From: Deltaproteobacteria bacterium
Lineage (GTDB): Bacteria; Desulfobacterota; BSN033; UBA1163
NCBI GenBank assembly: GCA_016875155.1
Contig: VGSD01000184.1
Span: forward strand, 1-6,134
Length of the DNA: 6,134 nt
Reading direction: 5' to 3'
The notes beneath the pieces are model-generated. The model was not told the DNA's origin and did no database searches. It saw only the letters and a list, made by a program, of their open reading frames with translations. A program made the translations under genes and the position numbers. Below, piece after piece: positions 1 to 5,449 of the stretch (its first letter is position 1; every line of letters begins with the position of its first letter).

Positions 1-1377
1 AAAGATCGGGACTCCACGATCGATCAGGAATTTCACCAGAGGATCCCTTACGTTCTGAAAGGTATACCCGACAAGAGGTTTCTTGTGACTTTCAAACAAC
101 GGCATCATTGCCTCGGAGTATCCATTGACCAGCTTGGCAACTTGTTCTTTGATCTGGTCCGGAGGGAGACCTGACTGTTTCATCATGCGCTCCAGTCTTT
201 TAGTAGGTGCGAAAAAATAGAAGAGCAGGACATCCGCATGCTTCTCGTCCAACAAGGCCTTCGGAATCTCTGAGAAGTAATCGATCAGGTTTTTCCCAAA
301 GGTGTAATCCACCGGATTGCTGATACTTCCTGTTCGCGGAATGAAAGGCTTTAGTCTTTTAATGGTCTCTGGTGAAAGCGGCGGCAATTCAAGGCCTGCC
401 CGTCCGCAGGCATCGGCTGCCTCTGCTCCCGGGCCTCCGGAATGGGTCTGAATTACCACACGCCGGCCCTTGGTTCCTGGGAAATAGCCCAGCATCCAGC
501 AGATATCGAACATTTCCATGGCCGAGTGTGCCCGGATGATCCCGCTCTGACGGAAGATGCCTTCATAGAGCCTGTCAGGCCCTGCCAGTGCGCCAGTGTG
601 TGAAAGACCTGCGCGACTGCCGGCTTCTGACCCACCGATATAGAGGGCCACAATGGGCTTTTTCGGAACGATGGATCTCGCCATTTCTACAAACGCTCTA
701 CCCCTTCGGATGCCCTCAATGTAGAGGGCGATCACTCTGGTATCTGGGCAGGCGCCGAGGTATTCCATGCAGTCAACAATATCGATGTTGGCTTCATTTC
801 CAACGCTGAACGCCGTACTGAAACCCAGTCCATAATCAGAGAGATAGCCAAACATTTGGGTCACAAAACTCCCGCTCTGAGAAGCCATTCCGATATAGCC
901 GGGAATACCTTGGAAAGACATAAACGTTGTGTTGAGCTTCCCACGGGGATTGGCCACCCCGATGCAATTCGGGCCTAAAAACCGTATGCCATGCTTATTG
1001 GCAACTGCGACCAATTCTTTTTCAAGGCTGATGCCCTCCCCTCCTACTTCGTTAAACCCGCCAGAGATGATCATGGCATGTTTGATTCCCTTCCGGCCGC
1101 ATGCGTCCAGTGCCTGAGATACGATATGTGTTGGTAGCACAATCATTGCCAGGTCGGGCACAATGGGGAGGTCGAGGACGCTTCGATAGGCCTTGAGATT
1201 CTGCACCTGATTTTCTTTCTGGTGAATGGGGTAGATCTCACCTTCGAATCCCAAGTTGAGGATGGAATCCAGGAGACTTGTTCCCATTGAAGTGATGCTA
1301 TTGGAGGCTCCGAAAACAGCGATGCTTTTGGGATTGGCAATAGGATATAAAGGGCTTGCATTGATGGAGTCGATCAT
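1..1377 (-). CDS. Acyl-CoA synthetase (NDP-forming), alpha-type domains, partial at the left edge
   Basis: Open from ATG at 1377 to the window edge, 459 codons without a stop. Reading the frame gives a CoA-binding Rossmann domain (NPKSIAVFGAS at about 15-25), then a succinyl-CoA-ligase-like flavodoxin domain with MASQSGSF at 164-171 and LSHTGALAG at 258-266, then THSGGPG at 311-317 followed by a SNPVDYT motif. In ADP-forming acetyl-CoA synthetases the His of SHTG (here H260) is the phosphohistidine that passes phosphate between acyl-phosphate and ADP. The family links acyl-CoA cleavage to ATP (or GTP) formation in the cytoplasm, or runs in reverse to activate acids. The part seen matches a full alpha subunit; whether an ATP-grasp beta domain is fused lies outside the window. 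An in-frame TGA eight codons upstream limits the start; 1377 is the only ATG, and its ribosome site is poor. The acyl substrate cannot be told. It is divergent from the selenoprotein operon. Confidence 0.93.
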   Translation of the reverse strand, partial: MIDSINASPLYPIANPKSIAVFGASNSITSMGTSLLDSILNLGFEGEIYPIHQKENQVQNLKAYRSVLDLPIVPDLAMIVLPTHIVSQALDACGRKGIKHAMIISGGFNEVGGEGISLEKELVAVANKHGIRFLGPNCIGVANPRGKLNTTFMSFQGIPGYIGMASQSGSFVTQMFGYLSDYGLGFSTAFSVGNEANIDIVDCMEYLGACPDTRVIALYIEGIRRGRAFVEMARSIVPKKPIVALYIGGSEAGSRAGLSHTGALAGPDRLYEGIFRQSGIIRAHSAMEMFDICWMLGYFPGTKGRRVVIQTHSGGPGAEAADACGRAGLELPPLSPETIKRLKPFIPRTGSISNPVDYTFGKNLIDYFSEIPKALLDEKHADVLLFYFFAPTKRLERMMKQSGLPPDQIKEQVAKLVNGYSEAMMPLFESHKKPLVGYTFQNVRDPLVKFLIDRGVPIF

Positions 1378-1412
1378 GATTTTTGAAATTCTGATATCTC
1401 AAGACGTTAAGG

Positions 1413-1440
1413 TTATTACTTTTTTAGAAGGTGTTGTCAA
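1413..1440 (-). promoter_or_regulatory. Candidate sigma-70 promoter for the acyl-CoA synthetase gene
   Basis: On the minus strand a perfect TTGACA (1440-1435) is followed after 16 bases by TAATAA (1418-1413), a weak -10. The position, 36 bases before the ATG at 1377, suits a promoter for the leftward gene. The -35 box is strong, the -10 poor, so this is a prediction from box matching only. Confidence 0.4.
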
Positions 1441-1479
1441 TATATATATCAGGAAACGAAGAAACGATTTTTTAAATCA

Positions 1480-1561
1480 GTCTGAAAGTATTGGTTGACC
1501 AATTTTTGTAGAATTTATATATTCCAATCAGGAATCCAGGGGTAGCGGTAAAGATATTCCT
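1480..1561 (+). repeat. Repeated promoter-containing element, copy A
   Basis: This stretch is a diverged direct repeat of 4005-4088. The first 47 bases (1480-1526 against 4005-4051) match at 38 positions by hand alignment. The tail, with a shared GCGGT and AGATATT, aligns after a 2-base gap. The conserved blocks are GTCTGAAAGT, TTGACCAATTTT and ATATATTCCA, which include both promoter boxes. Copy A lies directly upstream of the selenoprotein gene. Confidence 0.7.
1495..1523 (+). promoter_or_regulatory. Sigma-70-type promoter of the selenoprotein operon
   Basis: TTGACC (1495-1500), a 17-base spacer and TATATT (1518-1523). Transcription would begin near 1530 and give a leader of about 60 bases before the ATG at 1589. 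The -35 box overlaps a short inverted repeat, ATTGGT-TG-ACCAAT (1490-1503), which could be an operator. Both boxes and the spacing are kept in copy B at 4020-4048, which supports function. Confidence 0.6.
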
Positions 1562-1562
1562 G
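1529..1562 (+). promoter_or_regulatory. Inverted repeat in the 5' leader of the selenoprotein mRNA
   Basis: CAGGAAT (1529-1535) and ATTCCTG (1556-1562) are perfect inverted arms of 7 bases around a 20-base loop, in the predicted leader just before the ribosome binding site. It could be a leader hairpin or a protein site. Copy B of the surrounding repeat does not keep these arms, so a conserved role is doubtful. Confidence 0.3.
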
Positions 1563-1575
1563 TAATAGAAAAAAT

Positions 1576-1582
1576 AGGAGGA
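1576..1582 (+). promoter_or_regulatory. Strong ribosome binding site that fixes the selenoprotein start
   Basis: AGGAGGA followed by six bases and ATG at 1589. This near-perfect Shine-Dalgarno site puts translation start 19 codons before the in-frame TGA. The alternative GTG at 1664, after the TGA, has no such site. Confidence 0.85.
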
Positions 1583-1588
1583 AAACCG

Positions 1589-2047
1589 ATGACTCGATTG
1601 GAGATGCAGGAAAAGGCGATGGATCTCTTCATGAAACACCTTCATTGAAGTCAGTCCGTTCTTGTGGTTGCACAGGAAAAACTTGGAAAGAAGAACGACG
1701 ATCTGGTCAAGGCTCTGGACCCTTTCGGTGGAGGGTTGGGTGGTCACGGTGAAGTTTGCGGGGCTGTTGTGGGGGGTCTTGCAGCCATCGGATTGCTTTT
1801 CGGGCGGGATAAAACCGGGGAAGAGACTAATGTAAACATGTGGAAATATTCCCGGGAGTTTATGAAACGCTTTGGAAAGGAGATTGCCGGGGGCGGTATT
1901 CTCTGCCGTGACATTGTTCAAGTGAACTGGATGGATCCGGCCCAGGTGAAGGAGTACTATAAGGGAGAAAAATATTTAAAATGTAAAACCCTAGTTGGCA
2001 AGACAGCCGAACTCATCGGAGAACTGATAGAACGAACTAAGGTTTGA
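1589..2047 (+). CDS. C_GCAxxG_C_C family redox protein, probable selenoprotein (Sec at residue 20)
   Basis: The protein is 152 residues if TGA at 1646-1648 is read as selenocysteine; the family is usually about 140. The family has four conserved Cys: one in an N-terminal (N/H)C(S/A)Q motif, one in CGAxxG, and two more downstream. Here they correspond to HUSQSV (U20), CGAVVG (C57-G62), C106 and C132. The TGA therefore replaces exactly the first conserved Cys, and the homologous reading frame continues on both sides of it without a shift. Supporting this are the strong ribosome site before ATG 1589 and a SECIS-like hairpin at 1659-1678. The family is thought to be redox-active; its partner is unknown. 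There is no signal peptide, so it is likely cytoplasmic. It is followed after 23 bases by the DUF4442 gene, probably as an operon. The alternative, a nonsense mutation in a Cys gene, would need the mutation to fall by chance on that Cys and a SECIS to be present. Cys TGT/TGC differs from TGA by one base, so decay is not fully excluded. Confidence 0.88.
1646..1648 (+). other. In-frame UGA read as selenocysteine (recoding site)
   Basis: Codon 20 of the frame that starts at 1589. The upstream context His-Leu-His and the downstream Ser-Gln-Ser-Val reproduce the family's first Cys motif around this codon. Recoding would need SelA/SelB/SelC/SelD elsewhere in the genome; none is in this window. Confidence 0.85.
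1659..1678 (+). promoter_or_regulatory. Bacterial SECIS-like hairpin
   Basis: The arms TTCTTGTG (1659-1666) and CACAGGAA (1671-1678) pair at all eight positions, one of them a U-G wobble. They close a four-base loop GTTG (1667-1670). The loop starts with GU, and 18 bases separate the UGA from the first loop base. Known bacterial SECIS elements have a small apical loop with a G in its first two positions at about this distance, as in E. coli fdhF. SelB would bind here to deliver Sec-tRNA. Confidence 0.8.
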
Positions 2048-2070
2048 TCCAGAACCCCAAAGGAAGAACG

Positions 2071-2574
2071 ATGGATTTTCAATTTGACCAGAAGAAGTTG
2101 AAGCATTTTCAATGGATCTTGAAGAATCGTTTGCTCTTCAAGATGGCGATGTTTTTCCAGGTGCCTCTGGACTTCATGGCAGGAATAAGGCTCAGAGAAC
2201 TGAATGAAGAATCGTGTAAAGTCTCTGTTCCTTATCGATGGCTCAACAAGAATCCTTTCAGGTCAACGTTCTGGGCAGTGTTGGGTATGGCAGCAGAGTT
2301 GAGCACCGGTGCCTTGGTGATGATGTATACCTATAAACTCGACCCTTCGGTTGCCATCATTGTGGGTGATTGTTCCGGAGAGTTCATCGCCAAAGCCAAG
2401 GACCTTACGACGTTTGTCTGCAATGACGGAAAGGCCATTGCTAAAACGGTAATAAAGGCAATAGAAACAGGAGAACCTCAAGAGGTTTTGTGTAAAGCAG
2501 TCGGATACTCAAAGTCAGGAGAAGAGGTTGCCCGTTTTACATTCACCTGGAAGATGAAGAGGCGAGGGGCATAG
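2071..2574 (+). CDS. DUF4442 domain protein, hotdog-fold thioesterase-like
   Basis: A 167-residue protein. The run NPFRSTFWAVLGMAAELSTG at 61-80 is the central helix region of DUF4442/PaaI-like hotdog proteins, where an acidic residue (here E76) often belongs to the active site. The strand after it, and the IIVGDCSGEFIAKAK stretch at 96-110, also fit the fold. The family is predicted to hydrolyse acyl-CoA thioesters, but few members are tested and the substrate here is unknown. I chose ATG at 2071 because AGGA lies six bases before it. A TTG at 2044 in the same frame would overlap the selenoprotein stop (TTGA) and add nine residues. It sits 23 bases after the selenoprotein stop, so the two are probably co-transcribed, perhaps translationally coupled. 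Confidence 0.85.
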   Translation: MDFQFDQKKLKHFQWILKNRLLFKMAMFFQVPLDFMAGIRLRELNEESCKVSVPYRWLNKNPFRSTFWAVLGMAAELSTGALVMMYTYKLDPSVAIIVGDCSGEFIAKAKDLTTFVCNDGKAIAKTVIKAIETGEPQEVLCKAVGYSKSGEEVARFTFTWKMKRRGA

Positions 2575-2585
2575 ATCTGTGGTCA

Positions 2586-2614
2586 TTGACAGGATGTAGC
2601 CAATAGGCTACAAT
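2586..2614 (+). promoter_or_regulatory. Toxin-antitoxin promoter with consensus boxes
   Basis: TTGACA (2586-2591), 17-base spacer, TACAAT (2609-2614). The boxes are close to the sigma-70 consensus. The -10 box ends at the base before the toxin ATG at 2615, so a normal start site near 2621 would lie inside the toxin gene. Confidence 0.7.
2595..2612 (+). promoter_or_regulatory. Operator palindrome of the toxin-antitoxin operon
   Basis: TGTAGCC (2595-2601), AATA, GGCTACA (2606-2612): perfect 7-base arms around a 4-base centre. It fills the spacer and overlaps the -10 box. Antitoxins of this type bind such palindromes through their HTH domain to repress their own operon, so autoregulation by the antitoxin at 2918 is the likely role. 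Confidence 0.75.
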
Positions 2615-2908
2615 ATGATGGTTGAGATTCGTAAAACTGAGGTTTTCGCTAAGTGGATTGATGGTTTGAAGGACATACGGGCACGTGCGCGCATTCTGGC
2701 AAGGATTGAACGATTAGCGGCTGGAAATCTTGGAGATGTAAGGCCGGTGGGCGAAGGAGTCTCAGAATTGCGGATCGATTATGGACTAGGGTATCGGGTT
2801 TATTATACCCAACGTGGTCAATTGGTGGTAATTTTTCTAGCGGGTGGTGTGAAACACACCCAGGATAAAGATATCAAAATCGCACTTCGCCTGGCAAAAG
2901 GTCTATAG
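2615..2908 (+). CDS. RelE/ParE superfamily toxin, Gp49-like (HigB-type) addiction module killer
   Basis: 97 residues (96 from the second ATG at 2618), the normal size. It has the family pattern EIRKTEVFAKWIDGL near the N-terminus, RARARILARIERL in the helix region, GEGVSELRIDYGLGYRVYY in the central strands, and GGVKHTQDKDIKIAL near the C-terminus. Most homologues have Asp where V78 (numbering from 2618) follows GG. Such toxins are small RNases that cut mRNA, often on the ribosome. Only a weak AGG (2605-2607) precedes the start. Its stop codon TAG (2906-2908) overlaps the antitoxin's ribosome site, giving the toxin-first order typical of HigBA-like pairs. Confidence 0.92.
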   Translation: MMVEIRKTEVFAKWIDGLKDIRARARILARIERLAAGNLGDVRPVGEGVSELRIDYGLGYRVYYTQRGQLVVIFLAGGVKHTQDKDIKIALRLAKGL

Positions 2909-2917
2909 GAGGTTATG

Positions 2918-3286
2918 ATGGCAAAAACAATCACGACCAAATATGATGTCTCCGAACATCTTCGGACCCCGGAGGAAATGGCAGCTTATCTTGAAGCTTG
3001 CATTGAGGAGGCAAACGGTGATGCTACGTTCATTGCCAAAGCACTGGGAGATATTGCCCGGGCCAAAGGCATGTCCCGAGTGGCCCGGGATGCTGGCCTA
3101 TCTCGCGAAAGCCTTTACAAGGCGCTCTCTGGAGAGAGGAGCCCGGGTTTCGATACCGTTCTCAAAGTTATGAATGCACTCGGTCTGAGACTACATGCAG
3201 AAACAACCCTTCATGATAAGCTTCGGAAAGAACCTAAAAGATTGATGAAAAAAGCGTCCCCGCGGATGGTGTCCAGCCCCCGCTGA
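2918..3286 (+). CDS. HTH antitoxin of the addiction module (HigA-like antidote)
   Basis: 122 residues. The N-terminal part with LRTPEEMAAYLEACIEEA (about 15-32) and the HTH at about 50-72 (KGMSRVARDAGLSRESLYKA), followed by GFDTVLKVMNALGLRL, match the probable addiction module antidote family. It should neutralise the toxin by direct binding and repress the operon at the 2595-2612 palindrome. AGGAGG (2907-2912) is five bases before ATG 2918 but only two before ATG 2915, so I prefer 2918. The family normally ends soon after the ALGLRL motif; this one runs about 28 residues further with a basic tail (from about residue 95), an unusual extension. Confidence 0.92.
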   Translation: MAKTITTKYDVSEHLRTPEEMAAYLEACIEEANGDATFIAKALGDIARAKGMSRVARDAGLSRESLYKALSGERSPGFDTVLKVMNALGLRLHAETTLHDKLRKEPKRLMKKASPRMVSSPR

Positions 3287-3296
3287 CCAAAGTCAG
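3283..3296 (+). terminator. Small hairpin over the antitoxin stop codon, possible weak terminator
   Basis: CTGAC (3283-3287), loop CAAA, GTCAG (3292-3296). The stem is only five pairs and there is no clean T-run after it, only an AT-rich TATTAATTA. Weak evidence for termination. Confidence 0.2.
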
Positions 3297-3312
3297 TCTG
3301 TATTAATTACCG

Positions 3313-3341
3313 TTGTCTGTCCCCAAAGCTTTTGTTAATTT
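3313..3341 (+). promoter_or_regulatory. Candidate promoter of the methyltransferase gene
   Basis: TTGTCT (3313-3318), 17-base spacer, TAATTT (3336-3341), about 27 bases before the TTG start. Both boxes are partial matches in an AT-rich stretch. Confidence 0.4.
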
Positions 3342-3354
3342 TCAATTAAAAAGC

Positions 3355-3360
3355 GGGAGG
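3355..3360 (+). promoter_or_regulatory. Ribosome binding site supporting a TTG start
   Basis: GGGAGG, seven bases before TTG at 3368. The first in-frame ATG (3428) has no comparable site, so TTG is the better start although it adds 20 residues. Confidence 0.6.
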
Positions 3361-3367
3361 CATAGAG

Positions 3368-3970
3368 TTGACACCAGACCATCTGGCCAAAAAACCAGGT
3401 ATCGTTCAAGAACTTACAAGACAAAATATGGTTTGTCCGTGGTGGTTATGCTTCACGTTCGACAACCCATTGCGTAAACTCCTTCACAACCCCGAAGCCA
3501 TTTTGAGCCCTTATGTCCACCCCGGGGACCGCGTGATTGATATCGGACCCGGCATGGGTTATTTCACGATCCCTCTGGCAAGACTCGTTGGCTCCGAAGG
3601 TCATGTCATTGCAATTGACGTCCAGGAGAAGATGTTGTCGGCCCTGAGGTCACGGGCCAAGAAACATGGGGTTTCCGAAAGAATTGAGGGATACCTCGCC
3701 AGTCAGAAATCTTTGGGGATTCATGAAAAAGCGGATTTCATCCTGGCTTTCTGGATGGCACATGAAGTCCCGGATCAATCTTTATTCTTCAGAGAGGTCC
3801 GTGACCTTTTAAAACCCAGTGGCTTACTGCTTTTAGCTGAGCCGATCATACATGTATCCCCAAAATATTTTCTACGCACACTCCAGTCAGCGATTGAGAT
3901 AGGGCTTGTCGTAAAAGAAAATCCAAAAATCCGTTTAAGCCACAGCGCCCTGTTAGGTTTTGGAAAATAA
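3368..3970 (+). CDS. Class I SAM-dependent methyltransferase
   Basis: 200 residues from TTG. The Rossmann methyltransferase pattern is clear: motif I VIDIGPGMGYF at 56-66, the acidic residue after strand 2 (D84 in IAIDVQ), ADFILAFWMAHE at 122-133, and LLKPSGLLLLAEP at 147-159. It transfers a methyl group from S-adenosylmethionine; the substrate is not evident. A CPWW motif at 23-26, before motif I, is typical of a subgroup I remember from anaerobes, where the sequence often starts near that motif. That would favour ATG 3428 (residue 21) as an alternative start. It is 81 bases after the antitoxin, probably with its own promoter. The DNA right after its stop is the second copy of the promoter repeat. 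Confidence 0.88.
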   Translation: MTPDHLAKKPGIVQELTRQNMVCPWWLCFTFDNPLRKLLHNPEAILSPYVHPGDRVIDIGPGMGYFTIPLARLVGSEGHVIAIDVQEKMLSALRSRAKKHGVSERIEGYLASQKSLGIHEKADFILAFWMAHEVPDQSLFFREVRDLLKPSGLLLLAEPIIHVSPKYFLRTLQSAIEIGLVVKENPKIRLSHSALLGFGK

Positions 3971-4004
3971 CAACCACATTCTCTCCCCCTCCTTCCCAAA
4001 CCTT

Positions 4005-4088
4005 GTCTGAAAGTTTCGATTGACCAATTTTCATGAAATACATATATTCCATACAAAAAACCCATAGGGTGGCGGTGTAGATATTTCT
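4005..4088 (+). repeat. Repeated promoter-containing element, copy B
   Basis: Direct repeat of 1480-1561 in the same orientation, starting 35 bases after the methyltransferase stop. It keeps TTGACC (4020-4025), a 17-base spacer and TATATT (4043-4048), so it is a good promoter by sequence. Nothing convincing lies downstream on the + strand before the converging TPR gene. It may be an orphan promoter, the leader of a lost gene, or one end of an old cassette. Confidence 0.65.
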
Positions 4089-4106
4089 TCGTTTTTAGGA
4101 AAAAGC

Positions 4107-4160
4107 TTGAAGCCCACGGGGATACATAAGATAAACATCGAAGAAATTAATGACATCTGA
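4107..4160 (+). pseudogene. Possible 17-residue micro-ORF or gene remnant behind copy B
   Basis: TTG at 4107 follows an AGGA (4098-4101) and reads KPTGIHKINIEEINDI to a TGA at 4158-4160. Its place behind a predicted promoter is the only support. It may be the start of a gene that was lost, a tiny peptide, or chance. Confidence 0.2.
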
Positions 4161-4208
4161 AGATGTGACCCCACAAAACACTTTTGTCCTGTGTCAAGGG
4201 CTGACCCC
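4153..4208. repeat. Inverted repeats and REP-like motif between convergent units
   Basis: ACATCT-GA-AGATGT (4153-4166) and ACAAAA-CAC-TTTTGT (4173-4187) are perfect inverted repeats. Then comes GTGTCAAGGGCTGACCCC (4191-4208), with a related TGTGACCCC at 4164-4172. The GTGTCAAG...TGACCCC pattern resembles short intergenic repeats I recall from deltaproteobacterial genomes. It ends right against the TPR stop codon (4209-4211), so it could also act as its 3' structure. No T-run marks a classical terminator. Confidence 0.35.
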
Positions 4209-5174
4209 TCACCGGTGCTGAGAGTCCTCTATGAGTGCAAGAAAATTTAGGGGGATAGGGTAGCCTAAAATTATTGCCCTTTTCATATCAACCAAGGATT
4301 TTTCATATTCATCTATTAGGTGATATGTGACTCCTCGATAAAAATATCCCATTCCATCTTTTGGGATTATTTCGATGATCTTACTAAAATCAGAAAGCGC
4401 CTCATCATATTTCCCTTTTTGACATTGAGTTATGCCCCGGTTGCTATAAGCATCAACATACAATGCGTTTATTTCAATGGCTTTACTAAAATCGGAAATG
4501 GCCTCTTCATATTTCCCGATGATTCCATAAACAACCCCTCGGTTGTTGTAAGCCATAAAATGCTTTGGGTCCATTTCAAGGGCTATTGTGTAATCAGAGA
4601 TTGCACGATGGAATTTCCCCCATTTTCTATAAACAGCCCCCCGGTTGTAATAGGCTAAAGCGAACCTGGGGTTTATTTGGACAACCTTATTGTATTCAAC
4701 AATAGCCTGTTCATATTGTTCTCTTAAATTGTAAATTATTGCGCGGTTCATATATGCCGCAATATGTTTTGAGTCAATTTCAAGGGCTTTATCAAAATCG
4801 GCGAGGGCCCTACTGTATTCTCCCTTTTGGTTGTAAATGAATCCACGATTGTTATAGGCATCCACATATTTTGGGTTTAAGTCTATGGCCTTGGTGTAAT
4901 TGAAAATGGCGGAATCGTATTCCATTTTAACGGAAAAAACACGTCCTCTCATAAAGTAAGCCTCCGAATAACTGGGATTCATCTCCAGCACTTTGTTGAA
5001 TTGTAAAATCGCCTGTTCATGATCTCCTTTATCAAAATGAGTTACGCCCATTTTAAAGTAAGGCTCAGCATTCTTTAGGCTAACCTCCATCTGGGAGTGA
5101 GAAAAACACGGAAATAAAGTTAATAAAAGACAAACCGAAATTATGTATATCTTTTTATGTGTTGTATTGTTCAT
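4209..5174 (-). CDS. Secreted or periplasmic TPR-repeat protein
   Basis: 321 residues. The N-terminus has KK at 7-8, a hydrophobic run (about 9-23) and a small polar segment FSHSQ, a Sec signal peptide with probable cleavage near 27-28. A Cys at 23 follows LFP, which is a poor lipobox, so a lipoprotein is possible but less likely. Residues 36-307 are eight back-to-back 34-residue TPR units (starts about 36, 70, 104, 138, 172, 206, 240, 274), with the usual A-Y-x-x-R-G and N-P/D-P pattern. TPR arrays are protein-interaction scaffolds, so the partner and process are unknown. GGGGAGG at 5187-5181 is six bases before the ATG. The 62-residue gene lies 80 bases upstream on the same strand and may be co-transcribed. 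Confidence 0.93.
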   Translation of the reverse strand: MNNTTHKKIYIISVCLLLTLFPCFSHSQMEVSLKNAEPYFKMGVTHFDKGDHEQAILQFNKVLEMNPSYSEAYFMRGRVFSVKMEYDSAIFNYTKAIDLNPKYVDAYNNRGFIYNQKGEYSRALADFDKALEIDSKHIAAYMNRAIIYNLREQYEQAIVEYNKVVQINPRFALAYYNRGAVYRKWGKFHRAISDYTIALEMDPKHFMAYNNRGVVYGIIGKYEEAISDFSKAIEINALYVDAYSNRGITQCQKGKYDEALSDFSKIIEIIPKDGMGYFYRGVTYHLIDEYEKSLVDMKRAIILGYPIPLNFLALIEDSQHR

Positions 5175-5180
5175 CGTAAG

Positions 5181-5187
5181 CCTCCCC
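5181..5187 (-). promoter_or_regulatory. Ribosome binding site of the TPR gene
   Basis: GGGGAGG on the minus strand, six bases before ATG 5174; it confirms the start that includes the signal peptide. Confidence 0.75.
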
Positions 5188-5254
5188 TTGTTGGCATTTT
5201 CAAAAAGTTCCTATTCATGAAATCCTCTGTGGATTTAAAACGGGGATGTGTCCC

Positions 5255-5443
5255 TCATTTCTGCTTTTCACGTTGATCCTCTTTAGTAACATTCAAAATC
5301 TCCCAGAGTTCGTCATAGGTGTGAAAACCCTTCTTCCCCTTTTTTCCAACTTCCTCAACGAGTCCAATCAAGCTGCGGGGTTTGTCTTTTTCAAAGCGAT
5401 AGATGCGAACAATGTAGTCGTGAGAGAAATCATCCGGACCCAA
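5255..5443 (-). CDS. Small conserved hypothetical protein, TTG start
   Basis: 62 residues from TTG at 5443. I prefer this start because AAGGAG (5455-5450) is exactly six bases upstream; a longer reading from TTG 5464 has no such site. The core YIVRIYRFEKDKPRSLIGLV followed by EEVGKKGKKGF and DELWEIL resembles short proteins of unknown function that I recall from deltaproteobacteria, with the same YIVRIYR and ELWxIL ends. It is charged, has no signal peptide or membrane segment, and is likely cytoplasmic. The function is unknown. It lies 80 bases upstream of the TPR gene on the same strand. Confidence 0.7.
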   Translation of the reverse strand: MGPDDFSHDYIVRIYRFEKDKPRSLIGLVEEVGKKGKKGFHTYDELWEILNVTKEDQREKQK

Positions 5444-5449
5444 AGTTAA

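Noticed and set aside
588..1117. Plus-strand open frames within the acyl-CoA synthetase gene
   Set aside because: The minus-strand frame matches a known family along its whole length; these are shadows without ribosome sites or domains.
1472..1921. Minus-strand open frame of 149 codons
   Set aside because: It is antisense to the selenoprotein gene, has no ribosome site and no recognisable domain. Its end resembles the minus-strand frame at 3775-4065 only because both cross the promoter repeat.
1664..2047. A 127-residue gene starting at GTG 1664
   Set aside because: It has no ribosome site, lacks the first family motif, and is explained by reading through the TGA at 1646 from ATG 1589.
2943..3173. 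Overlapping 76-codon frame in the antitoxin gene
   Set aside because: Out-of-frame shadow of the antitoxin; no ribosome site and no family resemblance.
4158..4187. A second selenocysteine UGA at 4158 with a hairpin at 4173-4187
   Set aside because: The distance would fit, but the loop CAC lacks the needed G, the reading beyond it crosses REP-like DNA, and no protein family is recognisable on either side.
4320..4658. Plus-strand open frame of 112 codons
   Set aside because: It lies opposite the TPR gene, and its regular 102-base pattern is the shadow of the TPR repeats.
4209..5174. A tandem DNA repeat or CRISPR-like array because of the 102-base period
   Set aside because: The period is three times 34 residues of TPR units; the repeats are degenerate and coding, with no conserved repeat-spacer structure.
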